DNA of 64,000 bases from Verrucomicrobiaceae bacterium (GTDB lineage: Bacteria > Verrucomicrobiota > Verrucomicrobiia > Verrucomicrobiales > Verrucomicrobiaceae). The position numbers and the translations under genes are program-made. Positions 44,589-52,852 of the stretch are shown here, in pieces; position 1 is the stretch's first letter; every line of letters begins with the position of its first letter. Location: the NCBI GenBank assembly GCA_016795365.1, contig JAEUHN010000036.1:192181-256180 (forward strand). The letters run 5' to 3'. The notes beneath the pieces are model-generated. The model saw only the letters and a program-made list of their open reading frames with translations. It ran no database searches and was not told where the DNA came from.

Positions 44589-45344
44589 TCACGGCACCAG
44601 GCTGAGGGGGACGGCGGCCTGGCGGGCGGCGGAACCGTCTTTGGCGGCGGGTTCGTCGGGGAAGAGGACGACAATTTTGTCGATGCCGGACTGCTGCTGA
44701 TGGGTGAGGAGCCAGGCTTTGACAAACTTGGTCACGGCGAGGCGGGCGGGTTCGCGGATGCTGTCGATGTGCGTCGAGTTCCCTGCGCGGCGCTCCAGGG
44801 TGGGGGTGATGCTTTTTTCCAGGTCGGCGAGGTTCTGGGCGGCATTGAACCGGCCCCATCCGGCCTCGCTTTTCTTTTCCATCTTGTCCGTGCGAATGGC
44901 GGGCGGCAGGGAGGGGCGGATGGCGGGGGCGATCACCACGCAGGTGCTGCCCTCGGTGGTGACGGCCCACTTGTCGCTGAGCTTCAGGTGGTAGCGATAG
45001 ACGGCCGGGGCGCGGATCTCGGAGACGGTGGTGCCAAGGTAAACCAAGTTCCAGGCGACGGTCTTGGCGTCCATGCGGGTGAAGGTTTCGTCGGCCTCCA
45101 GGGTGGCGAGTTCAAGGACGTCACCCTGGGTCCCGGTGACCTTGCGGATGTTCTCGTGGAAGGACTCCGTGATGGTCTGCTTGCCTCCCGCGTTGCCAAG
45201 GAAGCCGAGCAACGAGCCAAACCTGTCCAGCCCGCGCAGCACGGTGAAGCTCACGATGCCAACGATCAGCACGGCCGCGATACTGGGCCACGTCAGGCAA
45301 CCGGATGTCTGGCCAGGGGGCGGAGGTGGAGCGGCGTCGGACAT
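44589..45344 (-). CDS. Membrane-anchored DUF4230-like protein
   Basis: The 251-residue protein has a Pro-rich start (MSDAAPPPPPGQTSG), one membrane helix at about 18-38 (WPSIAAVLIVGIVSFTVL) and a soluble domain. The pattern LELATLEADETFTR, then STCVVIAPAIRPSLPPAIRT and MEKKSEAGWGRF resembles DUF4230 proteins, in which the corresponding positions are conserved; I give this family tentatively. The helical C-terminal part ends close to the 22-bp repeat array, 10 bases away. No function is known for the family, and no operon partner is evident: the next gene upstream starts on the other side of a 38-base gap. Confidence 0.7.
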   Translation of the reverse strand: MSDAAPPPPPGQTSGCLTWPSIAAVLIVGIVSFTVLRGLDRFGSLLGFLGNAGGKQTITESFHENIRKVTGTQGDVLELATLEADETFTRMDAKTVAWNLVYLGTTVSEIRAPAVYRYHLKLSDKWAVTTEGSTCVVIAPAIRPSLPPAIRTDKMEKKSEAGWGRFNAAQNLADLEKSITPTLERRAGNSTHIDSIREPARLAVTKFVKAWLLTHQQQSGIDKIVVLFPDEPAAKDGSAARQAAVPLSLVP

Positions 45345-45382
45345 GGGGACTGAAAGCTAGAGGCTCCGGCGCGCGGAAGCAA

Positions 45383-46558
45383 TCACCAGCGCGTGATCGG
45401 ATTGTCGCGGGACTTCAGCGGCAGCTCGACGCGACCACCGCCCACACGGTGCGATTCGAAGATGCCCATGACCATCTCCAAAGTAACGCGTGCATCCTTG
45501 GCGGAGCACAGGGGCTCGCGTTTCTCATTGATGGAGGCGATCAGATCGCGGCCGGCGGTGATGTGCTCCATGACTTCCTTGATGTTCGCCAAGGGTTCCG
45601 GCACGCCGATGCCACCACTGGTGATGGGCACCCAGGTGCGTGGCTCCTTGACCGGCCTGAAGGGGCTGCCTTTGAGGATCTGCGCGGCGGGTTCGACATC
45701 GGTGCGGAGGTCGATGATGCCTTCGGTGCCGATGAGCTGGATGCCGAAGCCGGTGCTCTTCACGCCTGCACTTTGCACGGAGTCGAAGAACGCGGGCACG
45801 CCGCACTCCATCTCGAAGCGGGCGTGGACTTCGTTGCCGGCGAGGGGGCCCACGCCTTCGTCGCCTTCTTTGATGTCGGCCTTGGTGGCGGGCTTGCCGC
45901 CTTGCAAGACGGTGGCGGAACAAGCGAGAGGTGCGCCGCCGAAGAAGTGGATGAGATTGAACAAATGGCCGCCGAGCACCCAGAGATCGAGCGAGCCGCC
46001 GCGCTGGTCCTCCTTGCCCCGGGCGCGAAATTCCAGCAGGCGGCCGATGGCTCCGTCCTTCACGAGCTGGGCGACGACGGGCATCACGGGGTGGTAGCGA
46101 TTGCGATGGGCGATGGCGAGGCGGGTGCCCTGCTGGTCGGCAGCGGCGATGATCTCATCGGCCTCGGCCAGGGTGCGGCAGAAAGGTTTCTCCGCATACA
46201 CGCCCCTCGCTCCGGCCTTGATCGCGGCCATGAACATGGCGTGATGCTGATCGATGTGACGCGGCCCGATGCCCACAAGGTCGGGCTTCACCTCGGCCAG
46301 CATCGTGTGGTAGTCGGCATAGCCTTTGGCCACCTTGAGTTTTTTCAGCGCCCCAGCGAGGCCCGTCTCATCGGCGTCAGCCACGGCCACGATTTCCACC
46401 TCGGGCATGTGCGTCCACATCGTGTCGATGCCGTGACCGTAATTGCCGCGACCGGTGTGACCGATGACGGCGACGCGGAGCTTCGGGGAGTCGGCGGCGC
46501 GCGAATGGGTGGCGAGCGAAGCGGCGAGGGTGCTGGTGACGAAGTGGCGGCGGTTCAT
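45383..46558 (-). CDS. Gfo/Idh/MocA-family oxidoreductase
   Basis: The 391-residue protein begins MNRRHFVTSTLAASLATHSRA, given here as a twin-arginine type signal (NRRHF), suggesting export. A Rossmann fold follows (LRVAVIGHTGRGNYGHG, about residues 27-45). The family signature AEKPFCRTLAEAD (about 120-135) supplies the catalytic-region Lys of the EKP motif. The C-terminal domain is the usual mixed alpha/beta GFO_IDH_MocA_C. These enzymes oxidise or reduce sugars and inositols with NAD(P); such Tat-exported members are frequent in Planctomycetes and Verrucomicrobia. The gene is divergent from the Kef-type antiporter gene. An open frame extends to 47560 but the part beyond 46558 is the antisense of that gene. 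Confidence 0.88.
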   Translation of the reverse strand: MNRRHFVTSTLAASLATHSRAADSPKLRVAVIGHTGRGNYGHGIDTMWTHMPEVEIVAVADADETGLAGALKKLKVAKGYADYHTMLAEVKPDLVGIGPRHIDQHHAMFMAAIKAGARGVYAEKPFCRTLAEADEIIAAADQQGTRLAIAHRNRYHPVMPVVAQLVKDGAIGRLLEFRARGKEDQRGGSLDLWVLGGHLFNLIHFFGGAPLACSATVLQGGKPATKADIKEGDEGVGPLAGNEVHARFEMECGVPAFFDSVQSAGVKSTGFGIQLIGTEGIIDLRTDVEPAAQILKGSPFRPVKEPRTWVPITSGGIGVPEPLANIKEVMEHITAGRDLIASINEKREPLCSAKDARVTLEMVMGIFESHRVGGGRVELPLKSRDNPITRW

Positions 46559-46636
46559 GAGCGCAATGAAACGCGATGGATTCGATGTTCCATCTGTGTT
46601 TGCAAGAGGCCTGCGGCTGGGCTTTGAGAAAGCTTC

Positions 46637-48343
46637 ATGTTTTTGCCTCACCCAATCACTCTCGCTGCTGCGGGTGTCACGCCCGTGATGGGTTTGCTCG
46701 CGGTGCTGCTGGTGGTGCTGGTGCTGCTCTCGCTGGCGCTCACGCGACTGCGACAATCGCTGCTGATTGGCTACTTCGTGTGTGGTGTGGCAGCGGCGAA
46801 CTCCGGGCTGATGGAATGGCTGGGTGGCGAGGGATTGAGGGAGCGAATGGATGCTTTCGCGGAGACGGGCGTGGTGCTGCTGATGTTCACGCTGGGGATC
46901 GAGTTTTCCCTGAGCGAACTCAAGCACTTGCGCAAGGCGGCGCTGATCGGTGGCGGTGTGCAGGTGGTGCTCACGGCCTTGGTCGCTGGGGCGGCGGCAT
47001 GGGGCATGGGGATGGATGCGTCGCACGCGGCGATCCTCGCGGTGGCCGTGGCGCTGAGTTCCACGGCGGTGAGCATGAAGACCTTCCAGGAACTGGGCAT
47101 TCCCGCGAGCCCGGCAGCGCGCACGTCGCTGGGCATCGCGATCTTCCAGGACCTGCTGGTCATTGGCTTCATGCTGTTCCTGCCCGTTCTCACCGGGGCG
47201 GGCGGAACGACCATTCGCGATGCGCTGATGAGCACGCTGGGCAAGGCGACGGCCTTCCTCGCGCTCGCCTGGGTGCTGGGGCGCTATTTGATTCCGCGAT
47301 TGCTTCATGCGGTTTCGCAGACGCGCAGTCGCGAGATGTTTACCCTGACGGTGCTGGCCCTGTGCGTGAGCGTGGCGTGCGTGGCGAGTGTGCTCGGTCT
47401 GAGCCCTGCGCTGGGTGCGTTCGTCGCCGGGCTGGTGGTGAGCGGTTCGATCTACAGCCATCGCGTGCTGGCCGATGTGCTGCCGTTCAAGGATCTGTTC
47501 CTCACGCTGTTCTTCGTGTCCGTGGGGCTCACGATTGATGTGCATGTGCTCGTGCAGCAAGGCGCGTGGGTGCTGGGCTGCACGTTGCTGCTCCTTGTGG
47601 TGAAGGGCGGCATCGTCGCCTTTGCGTGTCGCTTGCTGCGAATGCCGCTGCGGTCCGCGATGCTGGCCACGGCAGCGCTGGCATCCACGGGTGAGTTTTC
47701 CCTCGTGCTCATGGCCAAGGCGCGCGAGTCGATCGGCTGGGGTGATGCGTTTTATCAGGTGTTCGTCATGTCCACCGCGCTGTCGATGGCGCTGGTGCCC
47801 ACGCTCATGCGCGTAGCTCCCAGCTTGGCCGACTGGATGGAGAGGGCGCTGCGTCTGCGGTCGCGCAAGGGCTCGTCGGTCGATGCTTCCGTCTCAGAGA
47901 AAACGAAGAGCCTAAGTGACCACGCGATCCTCTGTGGTTACGGCGTTGTCGGTCAGCGGCTGCATGAGTCGCTGGCCAAGGCGGGGATCGACTGCCTCAT
48001 CATCGAACTAAACGTGGACACCGTGAAGCGACTCAAGCGCCAGGGCGTGCCCGTGCTCTTTGCCGATGCCACGCATCGCGAGACCTGGGAGCTGGCGCGT
48101 GTGGCCGAGGCACGACTTGTGGCCTTCACCTTCCCCGATGTGAACGGCGCGTCCACGGCGCTGACGCATGTGAACGAGTTTGCGCCCGATGTGACGACGC
48201 TGGCTCGCGTGCGCTTCAATGCGGACCGCGAACGACTTGAGCAGTGCGGGGTGCAAATCATTGTGCAGGACGAGCTGGAAGCCGCCGCTGCCGTGGTCCG
48301 CGAGGCCGAAGGACTTTACGAACAAGCCGCTGCCGACTCATGA
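46637..48343 (+). CDS. Kef-type monovalent cation:proton antiporter with RCK/TrkA-N domain
   Basis: The 568-residue protein has about 12 hydrophobic helices (residues 8-400), including the CPA2-family segments VVLLMFTLGIEFSL and AILAVAVALSSTAVSMK. A C-terminal TrkA-N nucleotide-binding domain (about 430-560) has HAILCGYGVVGQRL, a GxGxxG dinucleotide loop. This domain order is that of YbaL/KefB-like K+/H+ or Na+/H+ antiporters gated by nucleotides or glutathione adducts. The stop overlaps the rarD start by four bases (ATGA at 48340-48343), which couples the two. The ion specificity is unknown. Confidence 0.88.
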   Translation: MFLPHPITLAAAGVTPVMGLLAVLLVVLVLLSLALTRLRQSLLIGYFVCGVAAANSGLMEWLGGEGLRERMDAFAETGVVLLMFTLGIEFSLSELKHLRKAALIGGGVQVVLTALVAGAAAWGMGMDASHAAILAVAVALSSTAVSMKTFQELGIPASPAARTSLGIAIFQDLLVIGFMLFLPVLTGAGGTTIRDALMSTLGKATAFLALAWVLGRYLIPRLLHAVSQTRSREMFTLTVLALCVSVACVASVLGLSPALGAFVAGLVVSGSIYSHRVLADVLPFKDLFLTLFFVSVGLTIDVHVLVQQGAWVLGCTLLLLVVKGGIVAFACRLLRMPLRSAMLATAALASTGEFSLVLMAKARESIGWGDAFYQVFVMSTALSMALVPTLMRVAPSLADWMERALRLRSRKGSSVDASVSEKTKSLSDHAILCGYGVVGQRLHESLAKAGIDCLIIELNVDTVKRLKRQGVPVLFADATHRETWELARVAEARLVAFTFPDVNGASTALTHVNEFAPDVTTLARVRFNADRERLEQCGVQIIVQDELEAAAAVVREAEGLYEQAAADS

Positions 48344-49230
48344 TCGAACGCCCGCCGACCTCCGCGATCCTGGGTGCCGTGGTGGCGTTTGGGTTGTGGG
48401 GTGTGCTCCCGGTTTACTGGAAGCAAATCGGCCATGTAGGCTCTGACATTGCCATCGCGCATCGCATCTTGTGGACCATGGTCACCGTCATTCCCATGCT
48501 GCTCTGGCGAGGCGAATGGAGTGCGTGGACCCGGGCGGTCCGCGATGGTGCGACAGTGCGCGCCCATGCATGGTCCGGCCTGCTGCTGGGGATCAACTGG
48601 AGCACCTTCGTCTGGGCCGCGCAGCATGGGCACATCCTGGACTCCAGCCTCGGCTACTTCATCAATCCGCTGCTCAATGTATTCATCGGCTGGCTTTTCT
48701 TGGGCGAGCGTTTGTCGGGTCTGCAAAAGATCAGCGTCGCCTGCGCAGGAGCTGGCGCATTGATGCAGGTGCTGCTCGCGGGACGCTTCCCCTGGATCGG
48801 CATCCTCCTCGCTCTGAGCATGGGCTTTTACGCCCTGGCACGACGCCGCAACAACTTGGGTCCGCTCACCGGTCTGGCCATGGAGACGCTCGTCGGGCTG
48901 CCGTTTGCGCTCGGCTTCCTCGCGTGGGTCGGGTCACATCATCGAGCGATCTGGGGCCATGGCAGCGCTGGGGACTACACCTTGCTCATCGGCCTCGGTA
49001 TCATCACCGCCGTGCCCCTGCTTGGCTTCGCCCACGCCGCACGGAAGCTACCTTTCGCCATGCTCGGCCTACTGCAATTCCTTGCCCCCACGGGCCAGTT
49101 CCTCGTGGGTGCCTTCGTCTATGGCGAACCGATCGGGCACGGAGTGCTCGCCTCCTTCGCCCTCATCTGGACCGGCGTGGCGATCTTCTGCGTGGACCTG
49201 TGGCGGAAGCGTCAGGGCGGGGTGAGGTAG
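48340..49230 (+). CDS. rarD: RarD-family EamA transporter
   Basis: The 296-residue membrane protein has about ten hydrophobic helices in two EamA-type halves. Characteristic RarD residues are present, such as FGLWGVLPVYWK near the start, WSTFVWAAQHGHILDSSLGYFINPL (split here as WSTFVWAA and SSLGYFINPL) and LQFLAPTGQFLVGAF. RarD proteins are drug/metabolite exporters; the E. coli member is linked to chloramphenicol sensitivity but the native substrate is not known. Translation is coupled to the antiporter gene. The 3' end overlaps the convergent PIN toxin gene by 19 bases. Confidence 0.9.
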   Translation: MIERPPTSAILGAVVAFGLWGVLPVYWKQIGHVGSDIAIAHRILWTMVTVIPMLLWRGEWSAWTRAVRDGATVRAHAWSGLLLGINWSTFVWAAQHGHILDSSLGYFINPLLNVFIGWLFLGERLSGLQKISVACAGAGALMQVLLAGRFPWIGILLALSMGFYALARRRNNLGPLTGLAMETLVGLPFALGFLAWVGSHHRAIWGHGSAGDYTLLIGLGIITAVPLLGFAHAARKLPFAMLGLLQFLAPTGQFLVGAFVYGEPIGHGVLASFALIWTGVAIFCVDLWRKRQGGVR

Positions 49231-49628
49231 CGCTCGATGAATTGCTCGGGAGTGATGGGCTGTGGCTTATAACCCGAGCCGAGCATAGCATCGAAATGGT
49301 GGTCACTTGTGACGATGAAGTCCGCATTGGCCGCGATGGCGCAGTCAGCAAATTTGTTGTCATCCGGGTCATCAACGATCAGCCCAAAATGAAACTCTGG
49401 AGTCGTTCGAACCACATGCGGTGAGAGCGTCAAGAGACGCTCGAGAATCGTCCACCGTGCTGCTCCGGTGCGTTCCGTGATGACTTCCTGATATTCAAAA
49501 AGAATCTCGGTGCTGACGACCCATGAAAATCGTCCAAGCATCCACTCGCGTAGAATGAGGTGGTAAGGATGCCCGGACGCCCTGGCCTGCAGGATCACAT
49601 TGGTATCCAGCACGACTCGCATCATCAC
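49212..49628 (-). CDS. PIN-domain toxin (COG1569-type)
   Basis: The 138-residue protein shows the full PIN acidic set: Asp8 in VVLDTNVILQA, Glu in VSTEILFEYQEV near 42, and Asp residues in DDPDDNKFADCAIAANADFI (about 87-106), with the TSDHHF that ends the domain. This is the putative toxin family often annotated as PIN-family toxin component, an Mg-dependent ribonuclease. It overlaps its antitoxin by 4 bases (49625-49628) and the 3' end of rarD by 19 bases. It differs in family from the toxin at 5540. Confidence 0.85.
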   Translation of the reverse strand: MMMRVVLDTNVILQARASGHPYHLILREWMLGRFSWVVSTEILFEYQEVITERTGAARWTILERLLTLSPHVVRTTPEFHFGLIVDDPDDNKFADCAIAANADFIVTSDHHFDAMLGSGYKPQPITPEQFIERYLTPP

Positions 49629-49867
49629 CGATAAGGCTGGCGTTGCCGGTGACGATGAATGGCTTGCTCAATATCTGACGGGTCGAGCTTGCCTGCGACT
49701 CGATCACCCTCCGCCTCGTCGGCCAACTGGGCGAACAAGGTGCGGCGTTCAACTTCAAGCAACAACTCGTGAACGGCGGCGAGGTCAGCCTCGCCCAACG
49801 CATCTACTTTCTGATGAATTAGCGGACGAAGCTCCTTCGGATCAATGATGGCGGTTGAGTCGCTCAT
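49625..49867 (-). CDS. Putative antitoxin for the PIN toxin at 49212
   Basis: The 80-residue protein, starting MSDSTAIIDPKELRPLI, is mostly helical: a leucine-rich helix (ADLAAVHELLLEVERRTLFA) and a basic C terminus (QAIHRHRQRQPYR). No N-terminal DNA-binding fold is obvious. Its role is inferred from the four-base overlap with the downstream PIN gene. ATG 49867 is preferred over 49888 because it begins the compact domain. Confidence 0.65.
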   Translation of the reverse strand: MSDSTAIIDPKELRPLIHQKVDALGEADLAAVHELLLEVERRTLFAQLADEAEGDRVAGKLDPSDIEQAIHRHRQRQPYR

Positions 49868-49917
49868 GATGAGGGCATTGTGACACATCGAGATGCTTCA
49901 GGCAACTCACCCTGTGA

Positions 49918-50826
49918 TCAGGGAATCCCGTGACCCTTCGCTGCGGTCCAGAGGGCATACCAGTCTTCGCGCTCAAGCTTGATCGTGGCGGCTTTGGCGG
50001 CGGCTTCGAGGCGGTCGATCTTGTTGGTGCCGATCACGGGCAGAGGCTGGGAAGGATGCGCCATGATCCAGGCGTAGGCGAGCTGGTCGAGGGTGGCACC
50101 GTTATATTTGGCGGACAGGCTTTCGGCGGCCTTGCGCAGGCGCTGGCCGGCTTCGTTGGCGGGATCCATGAGGCGACCACCAGCCAGCGGGCTCCAGGCC
50201 ATGGGCTTGAACTTGTGCTGCTGACACTGGTCGAGCACGCCGTCATAAATCGGGTCCATGTGCAGCAGGTGGAACTCGACTTGATTCGTCACCAGCGGCT
50301 GATCCATGCGCGAGTTCAGCAGGTCGAACTGATGCACGTTGTAGTTCGACACTCCGGCGGAGCGGATCTTTCCATCCTTGAGCAGCTTGTTGAGTCCTGC
50401 AGCGGTTTCGTCGGCGCTGGTCAGCCAGTCGGGGCGATGGACGAGCAGCAAGTCAATGTGATCGATGCCCATGAGGCGGAGGGATTTCTCCGCGCTCTTC
50501 ACGATGCGCTCGGCAGTGGCGTTGTAGAAGGCGGTCTTGCGGTCAGGATGGAATTCGCAGGGCACGTAGATGCCGAACTTGGTCACGATCTCCAACTTGT
50601 CGCGCAGGGAGGGCTCGAGCTTCAGCGCCTGGCCGACAAATTCTTCCACGCGATACAAGCCATAGATCTCAGCGGTGTCGATGGTGGTGATGCCGAGTTC
50701 GACACACTTGTGCAAGCGTGCGAGCAGGTTCTGCGGCGTGGCCGTGGCAGCATCATCAAGCACGCGCCAGGTGCCATAGACGAGTTGCGAAAACGTGGGG
50801 CCGTTAGGGGCGATGGGGGAGCGCAT
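49918..50826 (-). CDS. Aldo/keto reductase
   Basis: The 302-residue TIM-barrel enzyme has the AKR signature ITTIDTAEIYGLYRVEEFVG (catalytic Asp and Tyr), Lys in EIVTKFGIY and His in LLLVHRPDWL, the full tetrad. The C-terminal NADPH-binding part includes LPVIGTNKIDRLEAA. It is closest in pattern to the YdhF-like group, which reduces carbonyls of uncertain identity with NADPH. It is followed upstream by a 148-base gap that contains an octanucleotide repeat; no operon partner is evident. Confidence 0.9.
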   Translation of the reverse strand: MRSPIAPNGPTFSQLVYGTWRVLDDAATATPQNLLARLHKCVELGITTIDTAEIYGLYRVEEFVGQALKLEPSLRDKLEIVTKFGIYVPCEFHPDRKTAFYNATAERIVKSAEKSLRLMGIDHIDLLLVHRPDWLTSADETAAGLNKLLKDGKIRSAGVSNYNVHQFDLLNSRMDQPLVTNQVEFHLLHMDPIYDGVLDQCQQHKFKPMAWSPLAGGRLMDPANEAGQRLRKAAESLSAKYNGATLDQLAYAWIMAHPSQPLPVIGTNKIDRLEAAAKAATIKLEREDWYALWTAAKGHGIP

Positions 50827-50847
50827 AGGGAGTCAGTGGATCGTTGA

Positions 50848-50887
50848 GACAGTGGGACAGTGGGACAGCGGAGCAGCGGAGCAGCGC
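50848..50887. repeat. Degenerate octanucleotide repeat, 5 units
   Basis: GACAGTGG, GACAGTGG, GACAGCGG, AGCAGCGG and AGCAGCGC follow in register in the gap upstream of the aldo/keto reductase gene. Confidence 0.6.
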
Positions 50888-50974
50888 GATGGTGGATGAA
50901 GGGATGGATGGAGACAAGAGCGACTCGATGCCGATCTACTGTCCTACTGATCCACCGTCCTACCGCCTCACTGG

Positions 50975-51976
50975 CTATCGCGTCGTGCCCATCGTGCGGG
51001 ACATGTTCCAGAGGCGGGACTCGACCTGGACTCGCTGCTGCTGACGCCATGCCTTCACGGCATCGAGTTGGGCCTGGGTGAAGCGGCTGCGAGCGTTCTG
51101 GAGGAGGAGGTTGGTATCGGCGTCGAACTTTTGCATCACCGTGTTCATGTAGTTCTGGTCCACCGTCACGCCCACCATGGAGTCCGCATTGAACGGGTCC
51201 GCTACGCCCTTGGTGTTGCTACGAAGCGCGAAGGCATTCTGCACCAGCCAGTCTTCCTGCTCGGTGTTGAGGGGAGCACCATTGTTCTGGAAGATGGCGC
51301 GCCCGGCTTCGAGCTGCGCGCGCTCGATCTCCGTATTCTCCCAGAGCGCGAACTTCTGATAATCGGTGTCGTTGTTGAGGAACTGGCGCATCTCGGCGTC
51401 GTTGGCATCGAGTTCCGTCTTGCCCGACACGAGCAAGGCCTGGCGCTGCGCGGGTGTGAGGCTGGGGTCCTGGAGCTGGCTGACCACGCGCTTGCGAACT
51501 TCGGAGCGCTTGGCGGCGAGTTGTTTGAAGAACTCTTTCTCGTCGGGTTGAAGCTGGAACTGGCTGATGAGGTCGGCGTATTTCGCTTCCGCTTCGGCGA
51601 GACTCTTGAGCGTGCGCGGATCGGTGACTGCAGGCGGGGTCGTGACCGTGCCGACCGAGGATGGCGCACCTGGATTGCCAGCGGTCGTCATCGGCTGTGT
51701 GCCCGCAGGTGTGGCCTGTGGCGAGGATGCATCAGCGCCCGCGATTGTGCCAGCGACGCTGGAAACATGAGTGGTCCTGGACGAGCCGGAAACGCGCGGA
51801 GCCGTGGCAGCGGTTTGTTTTTGTAGCTTCGCGATGGTGGCCTCGGCCTCGCGCAGCTTGGTTTCCAGCTCCACGACACGCCCCGTGGAATCGCTTTGAG
51901 ACGAATACCACAAGCCCGCCGAGAGACCCATGAAGGCGAGCGTGGTGAGAGCGAAAAGGAAGGTGAGCTTGTTCAT
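50975..51976 (-). CDS. Hypothetical membrane-anchored coiled-coil protein
   Basis: I do not recognise this 333-residue protein. It has an N-terminal hydrophobic anchor (about 5-25, FLFALTTLAFMGLSAGLWY), then a short heptad-like coiled coil (VVELETKLREAEATIAKLQK, about 34-53), a Ser/Thr/Pro/Ala-rich linker (about 55-125) and a helical C-terminal domain (about 125-333) rich in Gln, Asn, Phe and Asp. This last part repeats QREELLxxG-like motifs such as LTPAQRQALLVSG and LNTEQEDWLVQNA that resemble calcium-free EF-hand-like or Spy-like helix pairs. No catalytic motif is visible. Confidence 0.7.
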   Translation of the reverse strand: MNKLTFLFALTTLAFMGLSAGLWYSSQSDSTGRVVELETKLREAEATIAKLQKQTAATAPRVSGSSRTTHVSSVAGTIAGADASSPQATPAGTQPMTTAGNPGAPSSVGTVTTPPAVTDPRTLKSLAEAEAKYADLISQFQLQPDEKEFFKQLAAKRSEVRKRVVSQLQDPSLTPAQRQALLVSGKTELDANDAEMRQFLNNDTDYQKFALWENTEIERAQLEAGRAIFQNNGAPLNTEQEDWLVQNAFALRSNTKGVADPFNADSMVGVTVDQNYMNTVMQKFDADTNLLLQNARSRFTQAQLDAVKAWRQQQRVQVESRLWNMSRTMGTTR

Positions 51977-52120
51977 GAGTCGAAGCGTTGGCAGGCGGAG
52001 TTAGTGCAGGCAGACCGCGAAACGTCGAAAAAAGGCTGGATGGCAGGGCAGAAGGCGAAGCTAAGCGCTTGATTTCCGGGGCGCGTCCCCGAAAGTCGAG
52101 GCCCATCTTTCCCAAGCCTG

Positions 52121-52843
52121 ATGAAGTTTGCAATCTTCGGTGACATTCACGGCAATCTCGAAGCACTCCAAGCCGTGCTCCGAGATGCCCAAGAGCAAGG
52201 TTGCGCCAACTTCGTGTGCTTGGGTGACATCGTAGGCTACGGTGCCAACCCCGTTGAATGTCTTGAAACCGTTCGTTCGATGGACTGTCCCGTAGTGCGG
52301 GGAAATCACGATGAAGGCGCAGCCAATGAGTCGATGCTGGAAGATCTCAATCCGCTCGCCCAGGCCGCTCTCCTCTGGACTCGCGCTCAGCTCACCCGCG
52401 AGCAGCGCCGCTGGCTGGCCGAGCTGAAGCTGGTCCGCCAGGTGCGTGACTTCACCATCGTGCATGCCACGCTCGATTCCCCCGGCAGCTGGGCCTACGT
52501 GACGAACCGCTTCGATGCGATGGCGAGCTTCAGCTACCAGTTCACCCAGCTCTGCTTCTACGGGCACACGCACTCGCCGCGAATCTTCGAAAAAGACGAT
52601 ACCGTGCGCGGTGCTCGTGGCCTCGAAGTGACGCTCGTTCGCGGCACCAAGTATTTTATTAACGTCGGCAGCGTAGGCCAGCCACGCGATGGTGACTGGC
52701 GTGCCGCGTATGCCATCTACGATGTGCAGAAAGGCCACGTCGAGATCCGTCGCCTCGATTACGACATCGGCACCGCGCAGCAAAAGATCCTCGATGCGGG
52801 CCTGCCGCCGCTGCTCTCCGAGCGTCTGGCCTTGGGCCGTTAA
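52121..52843 (+). CDS. Calcineurin-like metallophosphoesterase
   Basis: The 240-residue protein has the five metallophosphoesterase motifs: GDIHGN (residues 7-12), GDIVGYG, GNHDE, an HA in IVHATLD and GHTHSPRIF. These bind two metal ions and hydrolyse phosphoesters; this compact class includes phosphodiesterases of the YfcE/MJ0936 type, with the natural substrate usually unknown. The gene is 9 bases upstream of the GT9 gene and probably cotranscribed with it. Confidence 0.9.
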   Translation: MKFAIFGDIHGNLEALQAVLRDAQEQGCANFVCLGDIVGYGANPVECLETVRSMDCPVVRGNHDEGAANESMLEDLNPLAQAALLWTRAQLTREQRRWLAELKLVRQVRDFTIVHATLDSPGSWAYVTNRFDAMASFSYQFTQLCFYGHTHSPRIFEKDDTVRGARGLEVTLVRGTKYFINVGSVGQPRDGDWRAAYAIYDVQKGHVEIRRLDYDIGTAQQKILDAGLPPLLSERLALGR

Positions 52844-52852
52844 TCCGCACAC

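Noticed and set aside
44250..44600. Long overlapping open frames on both strands in the 22-bp array
   Set aside because: The 22-base period makes all frames free of stops by repetition; products are low-complexity repeats without domain or ribosome-binding support.
46559..47560. N-terminal extension of the Gfo/Idh/MocA gene
   Set aside because: It lies antisense to the antiporter gene; the ATG at 46558 with a Tat signal gives the normal length.
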